Part shown: in pieces, positions 7,825-14,838 of the stretch
Numbering within the stretch: the first letter of the stretch is position 1
Layout of the letters: every line of letters begins with the position of its first letter
NCBI GenBank assembly: GCA_946414625.1
Contig: CAMKPI010000011.1
Span: 1-19,079 of the forward strand
Reading direction: 5' to 3'
DNA from: an uncultured Spirochaetaceae bacterium
Lineage (GTDB): Bacteria; Spirochaetota; Spirochaetia; Sphaerochaetales; Sphaerochaetaceae
Length of the DNA: 19,079 nucleotides
Notes under the pieces: generated by a model
The model's input: only the letters and a program-made list of their open reading frames with translations
What the model was told of the DNA's origin: nothing
The model's database searches: none
Position numbers and translations under genes: made by a program

Positions 7825-8269
7825 TCAGGATGTTCCTTATGTATCTGGCGCTTTCGCCATACCGGGAGAACACTAGCCTGTAGCCGGATAGCCCGTAGTT
7901 TTCCAGGAAAACGGGGATGCCGAGCTTTATAGCCAGATCTATCTCGATTTCGACGCCTTTGCTTGTGATTCTATGGTAGGCGCTGTTTATTACGATCGCG
8001 TCGCTTTCGTTTACCAGTCGCCTGCACTTTTCCATCACCTCGCTGTAGAACGTCGGATCGGAGAGGCTGAAGGGTCTGTTTCCCTCTTTTGCGATCCGCA
8101 TGTGTTTTTCTTTGATGTCTTGCGTTTCCTTTACGGGATTTATTATGCGCCAGCAGTCGGAGCACAAGGATTCTGAAAGGGTCGTTGACAGCCGGATCTC
8201 GTGCTGTTTGAATTCCAACTCGTAGTTTGGGTTTCGCGTTATCGGGCCTGCGATGTAAATTGTCAGCAT
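7814..8269 (-). CDS. Nucleoside 2-deoxyribosyltransferase-like protein (DUF4406-like)
   Basis: A 151-aa Rossmann-like protein. It opens with YIAGPITRNP (5-14), the nucleotide-binding start typical of nucleoside 2-deoxyribosyltransferases and DUF4406 proteins. WRIINPVKE (40-48) matches the 'NP' strand, SDAIVINSAY (89-98) the following strand, and SKGVEIEIDLAIKLGIPV (103-120) the helix with the expected catalytic glutamate (E107 or E109). Such enzymes exchange bases on deoxynucleosides, or cleave the base from nucleotides; phage and plasmid members are mostly uncharacterised. The ribosome site is weak. It is the first gene after the ArdC terminator, so it probably has its own promoter: TATAAT is visible on the minus strand at 8320-8325, but without a clear -35. 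Confidence 0.8.
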   Translation of the reverse strand: MLTIYIAGPITRNPNYELEFKQHEIRLSTTLSESLCSDCWRIINPVKETQDIKEKHMRIAKEGNRPFSLSDPTFYSEVMEKCRRLVNESDAIVINSAYHRITSKGVEIEIDLAIKLGIPVFLENYGLSGYRLVFSRYGESARYIRNILNEA

Positions 8270-8342
8270 GGTTTGATTATAGATGCGCTCGGATATTTTT
8301 TCTATAAAAAACTGGAAAAATTATATATTTTCTTCGGTGAAT

Positions 8343-8366
8343 AAAAAAGCCGCCCCGTAGGGCGGC
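8343..8366 (-). terminator. Rho-independent terminator after the ArdC-like gene
   Basis: GCCGCCC (8349-8355) and GGGCGGC (8360-8366) form a GC-rich 7-bp stem with a 4-nt loop. The A-run at 8343-8348 gives a U-tract on the minus strand. It lies 23 bases past the ArdC stop and separates two transcription units. Confidence 0.9.
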
Positions 8367-8389
8367 GTGGAGGAATTGCGGGCGCCGGC

Positions 8390-9577
8390 CTAGCGGACGG
8401 TCGCGGTCTCTCTTGCTTTATTATTTTCTTGCGGTTTTAAGAACCTGTCGAAAGAGAAGTACAATTCGCTTATTCTGGTCTCGTATTCGTTTCTGATGTA
8501 TTCGGCCGCCTTGCAAGCCGAACGGATAGCCGTTGTTACTTTCTGGGCTGTCATTTCCTTTATGCGGCTTGCCCAGCTGGCGCAGTAGGCTTTTTGGTTC
8601 TCGTCCGTTTCGTCCGTGTTTATTTCAAGGTAACTCATGAGGATTCCGCTTCCAATCTCCGCAACCAGCTCTTCTTCGGCTCTATCGAACCTGGCGCGTG
8701 CCTTGTCCTCAAAATCTGCGTTATGCTTTGTTGAGTGGATCATCTCGTGAAACACTATGGCGTAGTGGGCGGCGTCGGATATGGTGTTCGTCTCTCTGTC
8801 TGGTAGGTGCAGGGTCCTGCCTGCTGTTTCGTTAGAAAACGGATTCATCTGCCAGGCATAGCTTGGTGTGGTTGTCATATATGCCGGGGTTATGTCCGGA
8901 TGATCCTGGAGGTATATTCTAAGCATTGCTTCCGCTTTATCTATTTTGCTTTCGCCCATATCCTTGTAATGGCTTGATTGGTTGAAGTTCTTCCAGGACT
9001 GTATCTGTCTATCCTTCTCTTCGTCGCTAATGCCGTGCAGCTGCCTGATGTGGAAAACGGGATAGATTTTCACGATGTTGCCGTGTGTTTTTTTCGTGCA
9101 TTCGTCTATGGCTTTGTATTCCTTTTTATCCAGGTCGCCGATTCCGATCTGGCCGGCGTTGAGGAGCGCGATGTTGCACCGGAGAACGGTCAGCTCTTCC
9201 TTGGTCAGCCTTTTGTAGGCCGGCGAGCCCTTGTCCTCGTAGAGCGATCCTGCCGGCAGTTCGAAGAACACCTTGTTCTGCGAAGTCTCGCCTTTAAGGT
9301 TTATCGGCGCGACTTTGCGCAGCAAATCCTCTTTTTTGTTGAGTCCCACCGCCTGGTTGTAGGTGCAGAATACGCCGCCCTCGCGCAGTAGCAACTGGTT
9401 GAATAGCGAATATGGTTTTATCTTGTCCGCCGTCTTTCCTTTGTTTGTTACGAAGTTGTAGGATCTAAGGGCTGTGTATGGGTATCTCCACAGCGGCATT
9501 CTTGTCTTGTCGGAGAGTGTTTCCAGGATCCTGTTCTTTATTTGTTCTTCAAAGATGTCCATTCTGGTTACGTTCAT
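8390..9577 (-). CDS. ardC: ArdC-like antirestriction protein with zincin metallopeptidase domain
   Basis: ArdC-type proteins travel with or are expressed early from conjugative plasmids. They shield incoming DNA from restriction through an N-terminal ssDNA-binding domain joined to a zincin domain. In this 395-aa protein, residues about 5-110 match the N-domain: PLWRYPYTALRSYNF, YSLFNQLLL and FCTYNQAVGLNKKEDLLRK, which correspond to the usual 'PWR...N..s..Y.G.N...W.TYnQa..lG..vrkG' pattern. The metallopeptidase motif is HEMIH (277-281), with a downstream ELVAEIGSG (303-311) supplying the third ligand. I start it at ATG 9577, preceded by CGGAGG at a 7-base distance; an upstream in-frame ATG at 9601 would overlap the previous gene and lacks that site. 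It is co-transcribed with the 586-aa gene. Confidence 0.87.
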   Translation of the reverse strand: MNVTRMDIFEEQIKNRILETLSDKTRMPLWRYPYTALRSYNFVTNKGKTADKIKPYSLFNQLLLREGGVFCTYNQAVGLNKKEDLLRKVAPINLKGETSQNKVFFELPAGSLYEDKGSPAYKRLTKEELTVLRCNIALLNAGQIGIGDLDKKEYKAIDECTKKTHGNIVKIYPVFHIRQLHGISDEEKDRQIQSWKNFNQSSHYKDMGESKIDKAEAMLRIYLQDHPDITPAYMTTTPSYAWQMNPFSNETAGRTLHLPDRETNTISDAAHYAIVFHEMIHSTKHNADFEDKARARFDRAEEELVAEIGSGILMSYLEINTDETDENQKAYCASWASRIKEMTAQKVTTAIRSACKAAEYIRNEYETRISELYFSFDRFLKPQENNKARETATVR

Positions 9578-9590
9578 CTTTATTCCTCCG

Positions 9591-11351
9591 TTACATCTCA
9601 TTCGCTAGGTTCCTGGCATTCATGTTCGTTTTGATGGCGAGGTTCCTGCCGCTTGCTTTGATTTCCGTCTTCGAATCGAGGTCCCAGGCGATCATTTCCT
9701 TCAGCTCCTTTGCGCTGTTTTCCGGGTCGACGAGCGGGTATTGTCTCATTGTATTGCAATTAATCTTTGTTTCTTTGCCTTTTTTCGCCATCTGTCTCAG
9801 GGTGTCGGCAAGGATTTTCCTGTTCTCCTCTATGTTTGTCTTGATATGTTCATCCGTGAGGTCGAAGCTTTTTATTCCGTTTTTCTCACAGTATTCGTGG
9901 AGCGTCTGGTATCGGCCGATGCCGCCGTTTTTTCCGACCTTGCTCAGGATGCTTTTCATCATGGAGAGCATATCGCGGTCATGACCTTTTATGGGCACAT
10001 CTTCTCTTCCTCCGACTGTTATCTGGTAGACGGCTAGGGAATTGTCTGGAGAGGGTGTGTCTCCCAGGATGCCACCGCGCTCCGCCGGAGCCTTTTCGGC
10101 GCTGTCCCTTTCTTCTTTTTCCATAACTGGGATGTAGAGGCCGTACTCATCCTCATTGCGGTGCTGCGTCTCCTCGCCCTTGCTGTCCTTCAGGTTTATT
10201 ATGTCCATCTCGGTTGCTTTCACCTGTTCGTAGGTGGTGTTCTTCTGCCTTTCGGCAAGGTTGAACCCGTCCTTTTTGTATATCTCGTCCATCTTTTTGT
10301 TGAATATGGTGAAGAATGATTTGGTTTTTCGGGTTTCTGTCTGCTTTTTTTCGGGGATGTCGAGGCTCCACTCTCCGTCGCCGTACGACTCGGAGGAGAT
10401 TTTGAATTTTGATTCGCTTGTGTCCCTGTCGTAATCTATGTTGTAGATTTTCGAAGTTATTCTGAAGTTGAAAGGGCCGTCCGTCCTCTCGATGTCCAGC
10501 ACAGCAGGTCCCGCGCTGGTCATGCCGTTCTTCTCGAAGAACAGTTTTCTTATTCCCATCGGCTTCAGTGCCGTTCCCTTTTCGCCGTACGACGCTTCTA
10601 GCATTTTCCTGTTGTTAGGCAAACCTATACCCAGGTTCTGGAGCGCCATCAGCACGCTGTCGGGATTTGGGCGGCTTCTTTCCGTCACGTTGTCGTAGAA
10701 CATATCCTGTCCCAGGATGGTGTCTACTGAATCTTTCGGGAGCGGATCTTCGACGGAGTATCCGTGGGTGACTTCATCGCCTTGGCTGTCGGTGATTGTT
10801 GTTTTCCACACCGCTATTCCGGTGTCCTTGTATGTTCCGTCTCGTTCGGTTTTGATGTTCCAACCATTGAAGAACGGTTCCGCTCGGAAGGCGGAGATGG
10901 CGCTCTCGACATCGGGTTTTGAGATTTCCGGGTCTTTCTGGCTCCTTGATGTCCGGATTTTTTCGTTCAGAGAATATAGCGCGTCGTTTCCGAGCGTCGG
11001 GTAGCGGTATTTATCCGCGAGGTTATTCCGATAGAAAAGCTCAGCTGATTCCAGGCTTTCTCTGCGGATCCTGTCTTTCTTGGATTCTTTCTCTTCTTCC
11101 TGCTCCTCTGGCTTCTCCTCTTTTTCCGGCTCTTTCTCTAGTTCTGCGTTTCCGTTTCTGTCGTTTTCTTCTTCGGCGTCTGAGATTTTTTCAGAAGTAT
11201 TTTTCATCTGTTCCAAATCTAAATCGTTATTCCGGAGACGCAGAAGCTCCTCTTCGAAAGTCTGCAGCAGTTCACTTACGCGCTTCTCATGCTCTTCGTT
11301 GATCTTTTTTATTGATTCTCTGAATCTTTTTTCCAAATCGTCCTGACTCAC
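9591..11351 (-). CDS. Large hypothetical protein of the ArdC operon (586 aa)
   Basis: I do not recognise a family. The 586-aa protein starts with a coiled coil (about 1-40, LEKRFRESIKKINEEHEK). A very acidic low-complexity linker follows (about 50-95, rich in E/K). Globular-looking segments come next: about 100-340 is mixed alpha/beta with many aromatics (YPTLGNDALYSLNEKIR, GVAVWKTT-like GIAVWKTTITDSQGDE). Residues about 340-400 are KKxD-rich, and the C-terminus carries GKNGGIGRYQTLHEYCEKNG. No membrane segment or signal peptide is seen. The start is GTG 11351 with GGGAGG 6 bases upstream, downstream of a good promoter. Its stop lies 13 bases before the ardC ATG. A role in establishment or antirestriction is inferred only from this pairing. 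Confidence 0.8.
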   Translation of the reverse strand: MSQDDLEKRFRESIKKINEEHEKRVSELLQTFEEELLRLRNNDLDLEQMKNTSEKISDAEEENDRNGNAELEKEPEKEEKPEEQEEEKESKKDRIRRESLESAELFYRNNLADKYRYPTLGNDALYSLNEKIRTSRSQKDPEISKPDVESAISAFRAEPFFNGWNIKTERDGTYKDTGIAVWKTTITDSQGDEVTHGYSVEDPLPKDSVDTILGQDMFYDNVTERSRPNPDSVLMALQNLGIGLPNNRKMLEASYGEKGTALKPMGIRKLFFEKNGMTSAGPAVLDIERTDGPFNFRITSKIYNIDYDRDTSESKFKISSESYGDGEWSLDIPEKKQTETRKTKSFFTIFNKKMDEIYKKDGFNLAERQKNTTYEQVKATEMDIINLKDSKGEETQHRNEDEYGLYIPVMEKEERDSAEKAPAERGGILGDTPSPDNSLAVYQITVGGREDVPIKGHDRDMLSMMKSILSKVGKNGGIGRYQTLHEYCEKNGIKSFDLTDEHIKTNIEENRKILADTLRQMAKKGKETKINCNTMRQYPLVDPENSAKELKEMIAWDLDSKTEIKASGRNLAIKTNMNARNLANEM

Positions 11352-11377
11352 GGTTTCCTCCCGACTGTTTTTTCTTA

Positions 11378-11406
11378 TATATAATATACTATATATGGAA
11401 TTTCAA
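11378..11406 (-). promoter_or_regulatory. Sigma70-type promoter of the 586-aa/ardC unit
   Basis: On the minus strand TTGAAA (11401-11406) is followed after 17 bp by TATATA (11378-11383), in a very AT-rich stretch. The 13-bp dyad GTCTGTTTTAGAC lies immediately upstream (11407-11419) and may be a regulator site. A similar GTCTTTTAGAC occurs in the repeat region at 13104. Confidence 0.75.
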
Positions 11407-11428
11407 GTCTGTTTTAGACGATTGGCGC

Positions 11429-11450
11429 AAAAAAAACCGCCTTCTGGCGG
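11429..11450 (-). terminator. Rho-independent terminator of the par operon
   Basis: CCGCC (11437-11441) and GGCGG (11446-11450) form a tight hairpin with a TTCT loop. Eight A residues (11429-11436) give the U-tract on the minus strand. It is 37 bases past the last RHH gene and just upstream of the next promoter. Confidence 0.85.
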
Positions 11451-11487
11451 CTTTCTCTTTGCTTGCGGGTTATCGTACGTTGTCCTG

Positions 11488-11706
11488 CTAGAACCCTCTC
11501 TTATGGTACTCGTCCATTATCAGCTTAATTATGAACTTCGACCTTGACATCTTGTCTTCCATGGCCATTTGGCTCAATGCTATGTATTCCTCTTCCGAGA
11601 GCCTCGCCTGGTAGACGAATCTCTGGTCCTTGACTTTGCTGCTCTTCCTTGCCTCTTCCAATTCCTGGAGCGTCATAGGTATTCTCTTTCCGTTGTTCTG
11701 TTCCAT
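11488..11706 (-). CDS. Small ribbon-helix-helix DNA-binding protein, second in par operon (72 aa)
   Basis: A 72-aa basic protein. Residues 29-68 show a ribbon-helix-helix fold: beta strand RFVYQARLS, helix 1 EEEYIALSQMAMEDK, then MSRSKFIIKLIMDEYHKR as helix 2. RHH proteins bind DNA as dimers through the paired strands and serve as small ParB-type centromere binders or repressors. It is a clear paralogue of the upstream gene: both have an 'L..EELE/KE.RK..K' linker before the domain and end in EY(K/H)KRG(Y/F). I start it at ATG 11706, 10 bases after the previous stop, with GGAGAGG in between. The upstream ATG at 11748 would force a 32-base overlap. Confidence 0.8.
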   Translation of the reverse strand: MEQNNGKRIPMTLQELEEARKSSKVKDQRFVYQARLSEEEYIALSQMAMEDKMSRSKFIIKLIMDEYHKRGF

Positions 11707-11716
11707 CTTCCTCTCC

Positions 11717-12043
11717 TCAATATCCTCTTTTCTTGTATTCTTTTTCAATCAGTTCCTTGATGACGCTATTCATCGGCTTTCCGTCGTCGTATGCTATTTG
11801 GCAGAGCGATCTGTAGAGCGTCTCGTCCATTTTCATTCCGAACCTATAAAAAATGTTTTTTCTTGTTTTCCTCTTTTCTTTCAGTTCCTCTATTGATAGT
11901 GGCTCCTTCTTTGTCTTTGCCGGCTCGGTTTCTCTTTTTGCTTCCTTTTTCTCCTCTTCCGGCGCCCTGGCTTCGGAGTTAAGCTGATCGGCTGTTCTCA
12001 TGAAGTAATCGGGCTGCGCCGAGAAATCCTTGTCGAATTTCAT
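11717..12043 (-). CDS. parB: ParB-type ribbon-helix-helix partition protein (108 aa)
   Basis: A 108-aa protein. It has a long disordered, charged N-terminal part (about 1-62, EEEKKEAKRETEPAKTKKEP) and a C-terminal ribbon-helix-helix domain (about 65-104: FYRFGMKMD strand, ETLYRSLCQIAYDDG helix, KPMNSVIKELIEKEYKK helix). In type Ib partition systems, such small RHH proteins bind repeats near parA, stimulate the ParA ATPase through a flexible tail and repress the operon. The ATG lies one base after the parA stop, with AAAGGAGG inside the parA 3' end, so the two are tightly coupled. The lone ParB-like name rests on this context; sequence alone shows only an RHH protein. Confidence 0.82.
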   Translation of the reverse strand: MKFDKDFSAQPDYFMRTADQLNSEARAPEEEKKEAKRETEPAKTKKEPLSIEELKEKRKTRKNIFYRFGMKMDETLYRSLCQIAYDDGKPMNSVIKELIEKEYKKRGY

Positions 12044-12044
12044 A

Positions 12045-12878
12045 TCAAACCTCCTTTATCGTTCCAAGAAACTCTTCCATAAATTTTTTGTAATCTTCGG
12101 CGGCCGTGGAAGTAGGCGCGTATTTCGAGGCGTAGTCGAATATCGTCATGCGCTTCTCCTGGCACTCGCTCACCGATAGGCTGTCCCTGATGAATGTTTT
12201 GAACAGGCAGCACCCTAGCTCTTCCGAGAGCTCGAGCATTTTTTTCTCCTCGTACCTGAAAAGCTGGGACGTGTTTTTTCCAAAGGTCTTTACCCTTGTT
12301 CTTAGCACTCCCGCTATCTTCAGCTCCGGGTTTATCACCTCCTGCGTGGTCTTAATGGGATCGATTAGCTCTTTTATGGCATTGGTGGAAGCCTCTTCGG
12401 GAAACGCCGTGATGAGAAGGTAGTCCGAGACGGACAATGCGTTAAGGTAGTGACGTCCGAGCGAGGGGGGGCAGTCGATTATCACGTAATCGAAGGACTT
12501 CTCCAGCTCCGGGTATGCAGAGAAAGCGCGGCGGAGCTTGACCGAGCCGTCCGGGGCGTTTGCGAGTGCCGTGTCCAGAGCTGCCAGCCTTGGATCCGCG
12601 CCTATTATGGCAAGGGAAACGTATTTTTTTCCATCTTTGTCCGTGGCGGTTTTGATTATCCGTATTGCCTCGTATATCTTGCACTGTCCTAGGATGACAT
12701 CGTAGGAAGAAGGGGATTTCACTTCCTTGTTTGATTGACGCGTAAGGTCGCATTGTCCGTCCACATCAATCAGCAGGACCCGCTTTCCTTTGAAATCGGC
12801 GAGGTATGCACCCATTGACAGAGCCGTAGTTGTCTTGGCGACCCCTCCCTTTTTGTTATAGACTGTAATAATCGTCAT
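12045..12878 (-). CDS. parA: ParA/Soj family partition ATPase
   Basis: A 277-aa Walker-type ATPase that moves plasmid copies apart by cycling on the nucleoid. The deviant Walker A is KGGVAKTTT (10-18, signature lysine K10 and K15). The A' motif is LLIDVDGQCDLT (35-46), where the common 'D..pQ.n' reads DGQCD. Walker B is YVIIDCPPSLG (131-141). There is no N-terminal helix-turn-helix domain, so it is a short type Ib ParA, which fits the two RHH partners instead of a large HTH ParB. The start has AAGGAG 7 bases upstream. The promoter and a dyad operator lie just upstream, and phased 11-bp repeats begin about 100 bp beyond. Confidence 0.95.
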   Translation of the reverse strand: MTIITVYNKKGGVAKTTTALSMGAYLADFKGKRVLLIDVDGQCDLTRQSNKEVKSPSSYDVILGQCKIYEAIRIIKTATDKDGKKYVSLAIIGADPRLAALDTALANAPDGSVKLRRAFSAYPELEKSFDYVIIDCPPSLGRHYLNALSVSDYLLITAFPEEASTNAIKELIDPIKTTQEVINPELKIAGVLRTRVKTFGKNTSQLFRYEEKKMLELSEELGCCLFKTFIRDSLSVSECQEKRMTIFDYASKYAPTSTAAEDYKKFMEEFLGTIKEV

Positions 12879-12890
12879 ATCGTCTCCTTA

Positions 12891-12926
12891 TGATTAAAGA
12901 ATAATCAAATAAAATCAGAATGTCAA
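12891..12926 (-). promoter_or_regulatory. par operon promoter with overlapping dyad operator
   Basis: On the minus strand TTGACA (12921-12926), a 17-bp spacer and TATTCT (12898-12903) form a near-consensus promoter. The -10 box sits inside the dyad TGATTA-N5-TAATCA (12891-12907), a natural place for autorepression by an RHH protein. Confidence 0.82.
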
Positions 12927-12972
12927 CAAAAGTTTAAGAAAAATTTAATTTTTGAAACTATGCTTTTCTTTT

Positions 12973-13470
12973 GCAATGTTCGCGCTTAAACCTTAATGAT
13001 AACAATGTTTCAATGTTTCACGGCTGTGCGTCTTGCGTTTTTTGAACAGTGGTTCAACTGTGTTATTACCGTCTTTTAGAGAGTTATTAAACAATCATTT
13101 GTCGTCTTTTAGACAGTCATTGACTGTTCATTTACTGTTTATTGACTGTTTAATGGTTGTTTATTTGCTGTTCATTAGGTGGTAATTGTGCGTTTGATTT
13201 GGAATCAATTATTTTTTATTAACGTTTAATGGACAGTTTGGAGACTGTTATTGGACACTTGTTCAATGTTTAACCGCTGTTTATAGTACAGTAGACAACT
13301 GTATAAACTACGATAAATAAACGTTTTTAAAGACAGTCTTTTGCTGTTTATTGACTGTTCAAAATACAGTCGAAAAATGTTTTATCGTTGTTCTTTGTAC
13401 AGAGAACGACTGCATAAAACACGGTTGCAAGACTATTCATAAAACAGTTTGGTAATCAGTCGTTTATATG
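12973..13470. repeat. Array of 11-bp phased repeats (core ACTGTT): candidate centromere and/or origin
   Basis: This 500-bp stretch has no gene. The core ACTGTT and its variants (GCTGTT, GTTGTT, AATGTT) recur, often as ACTGTTYATTG. The best run has cores at 13123, 13134, 13145, 13156 and 13167, exactly 11 bp apart. A second run has cores at 13343, 13354, 13376 and 13387 (11- or 22-bp steps). Shorter pairs are at 13233/13244 and 13265/13276. Inverted copies (AACAGT, GACAGT) also occur, for example 13045 and 13111. AT-rich segments lie between the arrays (about 13195-13225 and 13300-13330). Regular one-turn spacing suggests cooperative binding of a dimeric protein on one DNA face, as with the 11-bp iterons of plasmid R1 parC bound by the RHH protein ParR. 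It could equally be replication iterons. No DnaA box was found. Confidence 0.8.
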
Positions 13471-13648
13471 GCCTATTTTCCCAAATTGCAACTATGTATT
13501 TTGATTGCTTCGAAATGGTGCTTGACAAAATGGCGAATTGGAATGAAGATTGGAATGTCTGAGATGAATTAAAGTATTTGAAGCGAATCTGAAAACGAAA
13601 AAAAACGGATCTGAAAAAAAACGAATATTATGGCTAGAGGGAAGCGGA

Positions 13649-14698
13649 ATGGAATGCACGATGAGTCTACACCTGGCTCCGACCTCGGTTGCGGAGCACA
13701 ACAATCGGAAAGGGTGGTTTGTGAAGAACGAGGAGCATATCAAAAACGATTCTGATTATGTCGTGTATATGGACGAGGATATCCGAAAGGTTTATGACTT
13801 GCTCTTCGGCGAATCTGTGAAACGATTCAACGCAAGGCAGAAGAATAAGGAGCGTGTCATATCGAATTATTATCAGCGCATGTTGCGAAGTCACAAGACG
13901 AAGAGCGGTCGCAAGGCTTATTATGAAATCGTGGTCGAACTGGGGGACTTGTTTAATCACCCGTCTCCTGAAATTTCCAAAGTTATGTGCGAGGAGTATC
14001 TGAAAGGATTCGGGGAGAGAAACGGAAGTTTCCATGTTTGTCAAGCGGTTTGGCACAATGACGAGAGGGCGAAAGTGTGGGATGATGGGGAGAGGGCGTA
14101 TAAATGGGTTGACAGCATACCACACATGCACATTCGATTTGTACCTTTCGCACGGTCTGAAAGGGGGTTGGAAAAACAAGTCAGCATGAGGGGAGCTTTG
14201 CGGGAGATGGGCTATGTTAGTGATTCAAGCGGATACTGGAACAGCGGATTTAAGAAATGGCTCCTGAACGAGCGGCGGATAATGGCAGATTTGTGTAGAG
14301 AGCATGGAGTCCTAATAGTGAAAGGGGACGCAGGCAACCGGTACCACTACGCTCCGTCTAAGTACAGAGCATTGCAAACGGAAATGCAAAAACTATCCGC
14401 CGATGTGCGTAGAACTCGCGGCAATTTGGAGAAGTCGGTTTCGCAGCTGTCGGTCTTGGATTCGATGAAAAAGGATCTGTCAAAGAAAATTGAGAAGAAA
14501 AAGACAGAGCTGGACGCTTTAGAAAGCGCAGAAACAGAAAAACGGAAGGCGGCGGCATTGGATTCGCTGGCGGAGCGTCTGATGAAAACCGAGCCTGACT
14601 TGTGGAAAAGAATCAAAGATTTTCTGGACAAAAAAATCATAGCAGAATATGAGAAAACTGGTATAACCAAAAGAGCACCGAAAACAAATGAACGCTAA
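13649..14698 (+). CDS. mob: MobV/Pre-type plasmid mobilisation relaxase
   Basis: A 349-aa relaxase-like protein of the MobV (Pre) group, which nicks oriT and leads the strand in transfer. Motif I is seen as SVAEHNNRKG (13-22), matching 'H.NR' near the N-terminus. Metal-binding histidines are in SIPHMHIRFVPF (156-167; H159, H161). In typical members HxDE directly precedes the PHxH motif. Here a HNDE (136-139) is separated from PHMH by about 18 residues, an apparent insertion. A long coiled coil (about 240-300) and a basic C-terminus follow, as usual. ATG 13649 has a GAGGG ribosome site; a second ATG at 13661 is possible. TTGACA at 13522 lacks a good -10. The gene lies between two oppositely oriented repeat arrays. 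Confidence 0.82.
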   Translation: MECTMSLHLAPTSVAEHNNRKGWFVKNEEHIKNDSDYVVYMDEDIRKVYDLLFGESVKRFNARQKNKERVISNYYQRMLRSHKTKSGRKAYYEIVVELGDLFNHPSPEISKVMCEEYLKGFGERNGSFHVCQAVWHNDERAKVWDDGERAYKWVDSIPHMHIRFVPFARSERGLEKQVSMRGALREMGYVSDSSGYWNSGFKKWLLNERRIMADLCREHGVLIVKGDAGNRYHYAPSKYRALQTEMQKLSADVRRTRGNLEKSVSQLSVLDSMKKDLSKKIEKKKTELDALESAETEKRKAAALDSLAERLMKTEPDLWKRIKDFLDKKIIAEYEKTGITKRAPKTNER

Positions 14699-14727
14699 CA
14701 TGTGAAAAAGCTGGCTGAGAAATTCCT

Positions 14728-14753
14728 GATGCTTTAGCTTAGGAGCAGTTCAC
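14728..14753 (-). repeat. Copy B of the 26-bp dispersed inverted repeat
   Basis: These 26 bases are the exact reverse complement of 4244-4269 (loop plus one arm of the hairpin at the end of traF). The second arm is not present here. Just beyond, minus-strand reading gives GTTTTTAGATTC before GCGTGAACTGCTCC. This loosely parallels the last traF codons (GTGTTTAGATTTTTGTGA), so copy B may be a relic of a traF-like 3' end. Confidence 0.8.
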
Positions 14754-14838
14754 GCAAAGGCGAATCTAAAAACCTCTAACTCTGATAAAAAAAACAGACG
14801 AAAGTACATTGCTTAAAAAAGAATCTGAATCACATTGA

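Noticed and set aside
8390..9601. Upstream start for the ArdC-like gene
   Set aside because: It overlaps the previous gene and lacks a ribosome site. ATG 9577 has CGGAGG at proper distance.
12973..13470. CRISPR array
   Set aside because: Repeats are only about 6-11 bp and contiguous, without unique spacers of regular length, and no cas genes are present. The RecB-type nuclease alone does not imply Cas4.
4244..14753. Composite transposon bounded by the 26-bp inverted repeats
   Set aside because: No transposase or integrase lies inside, and no target-site duplication is visible next to the copies.
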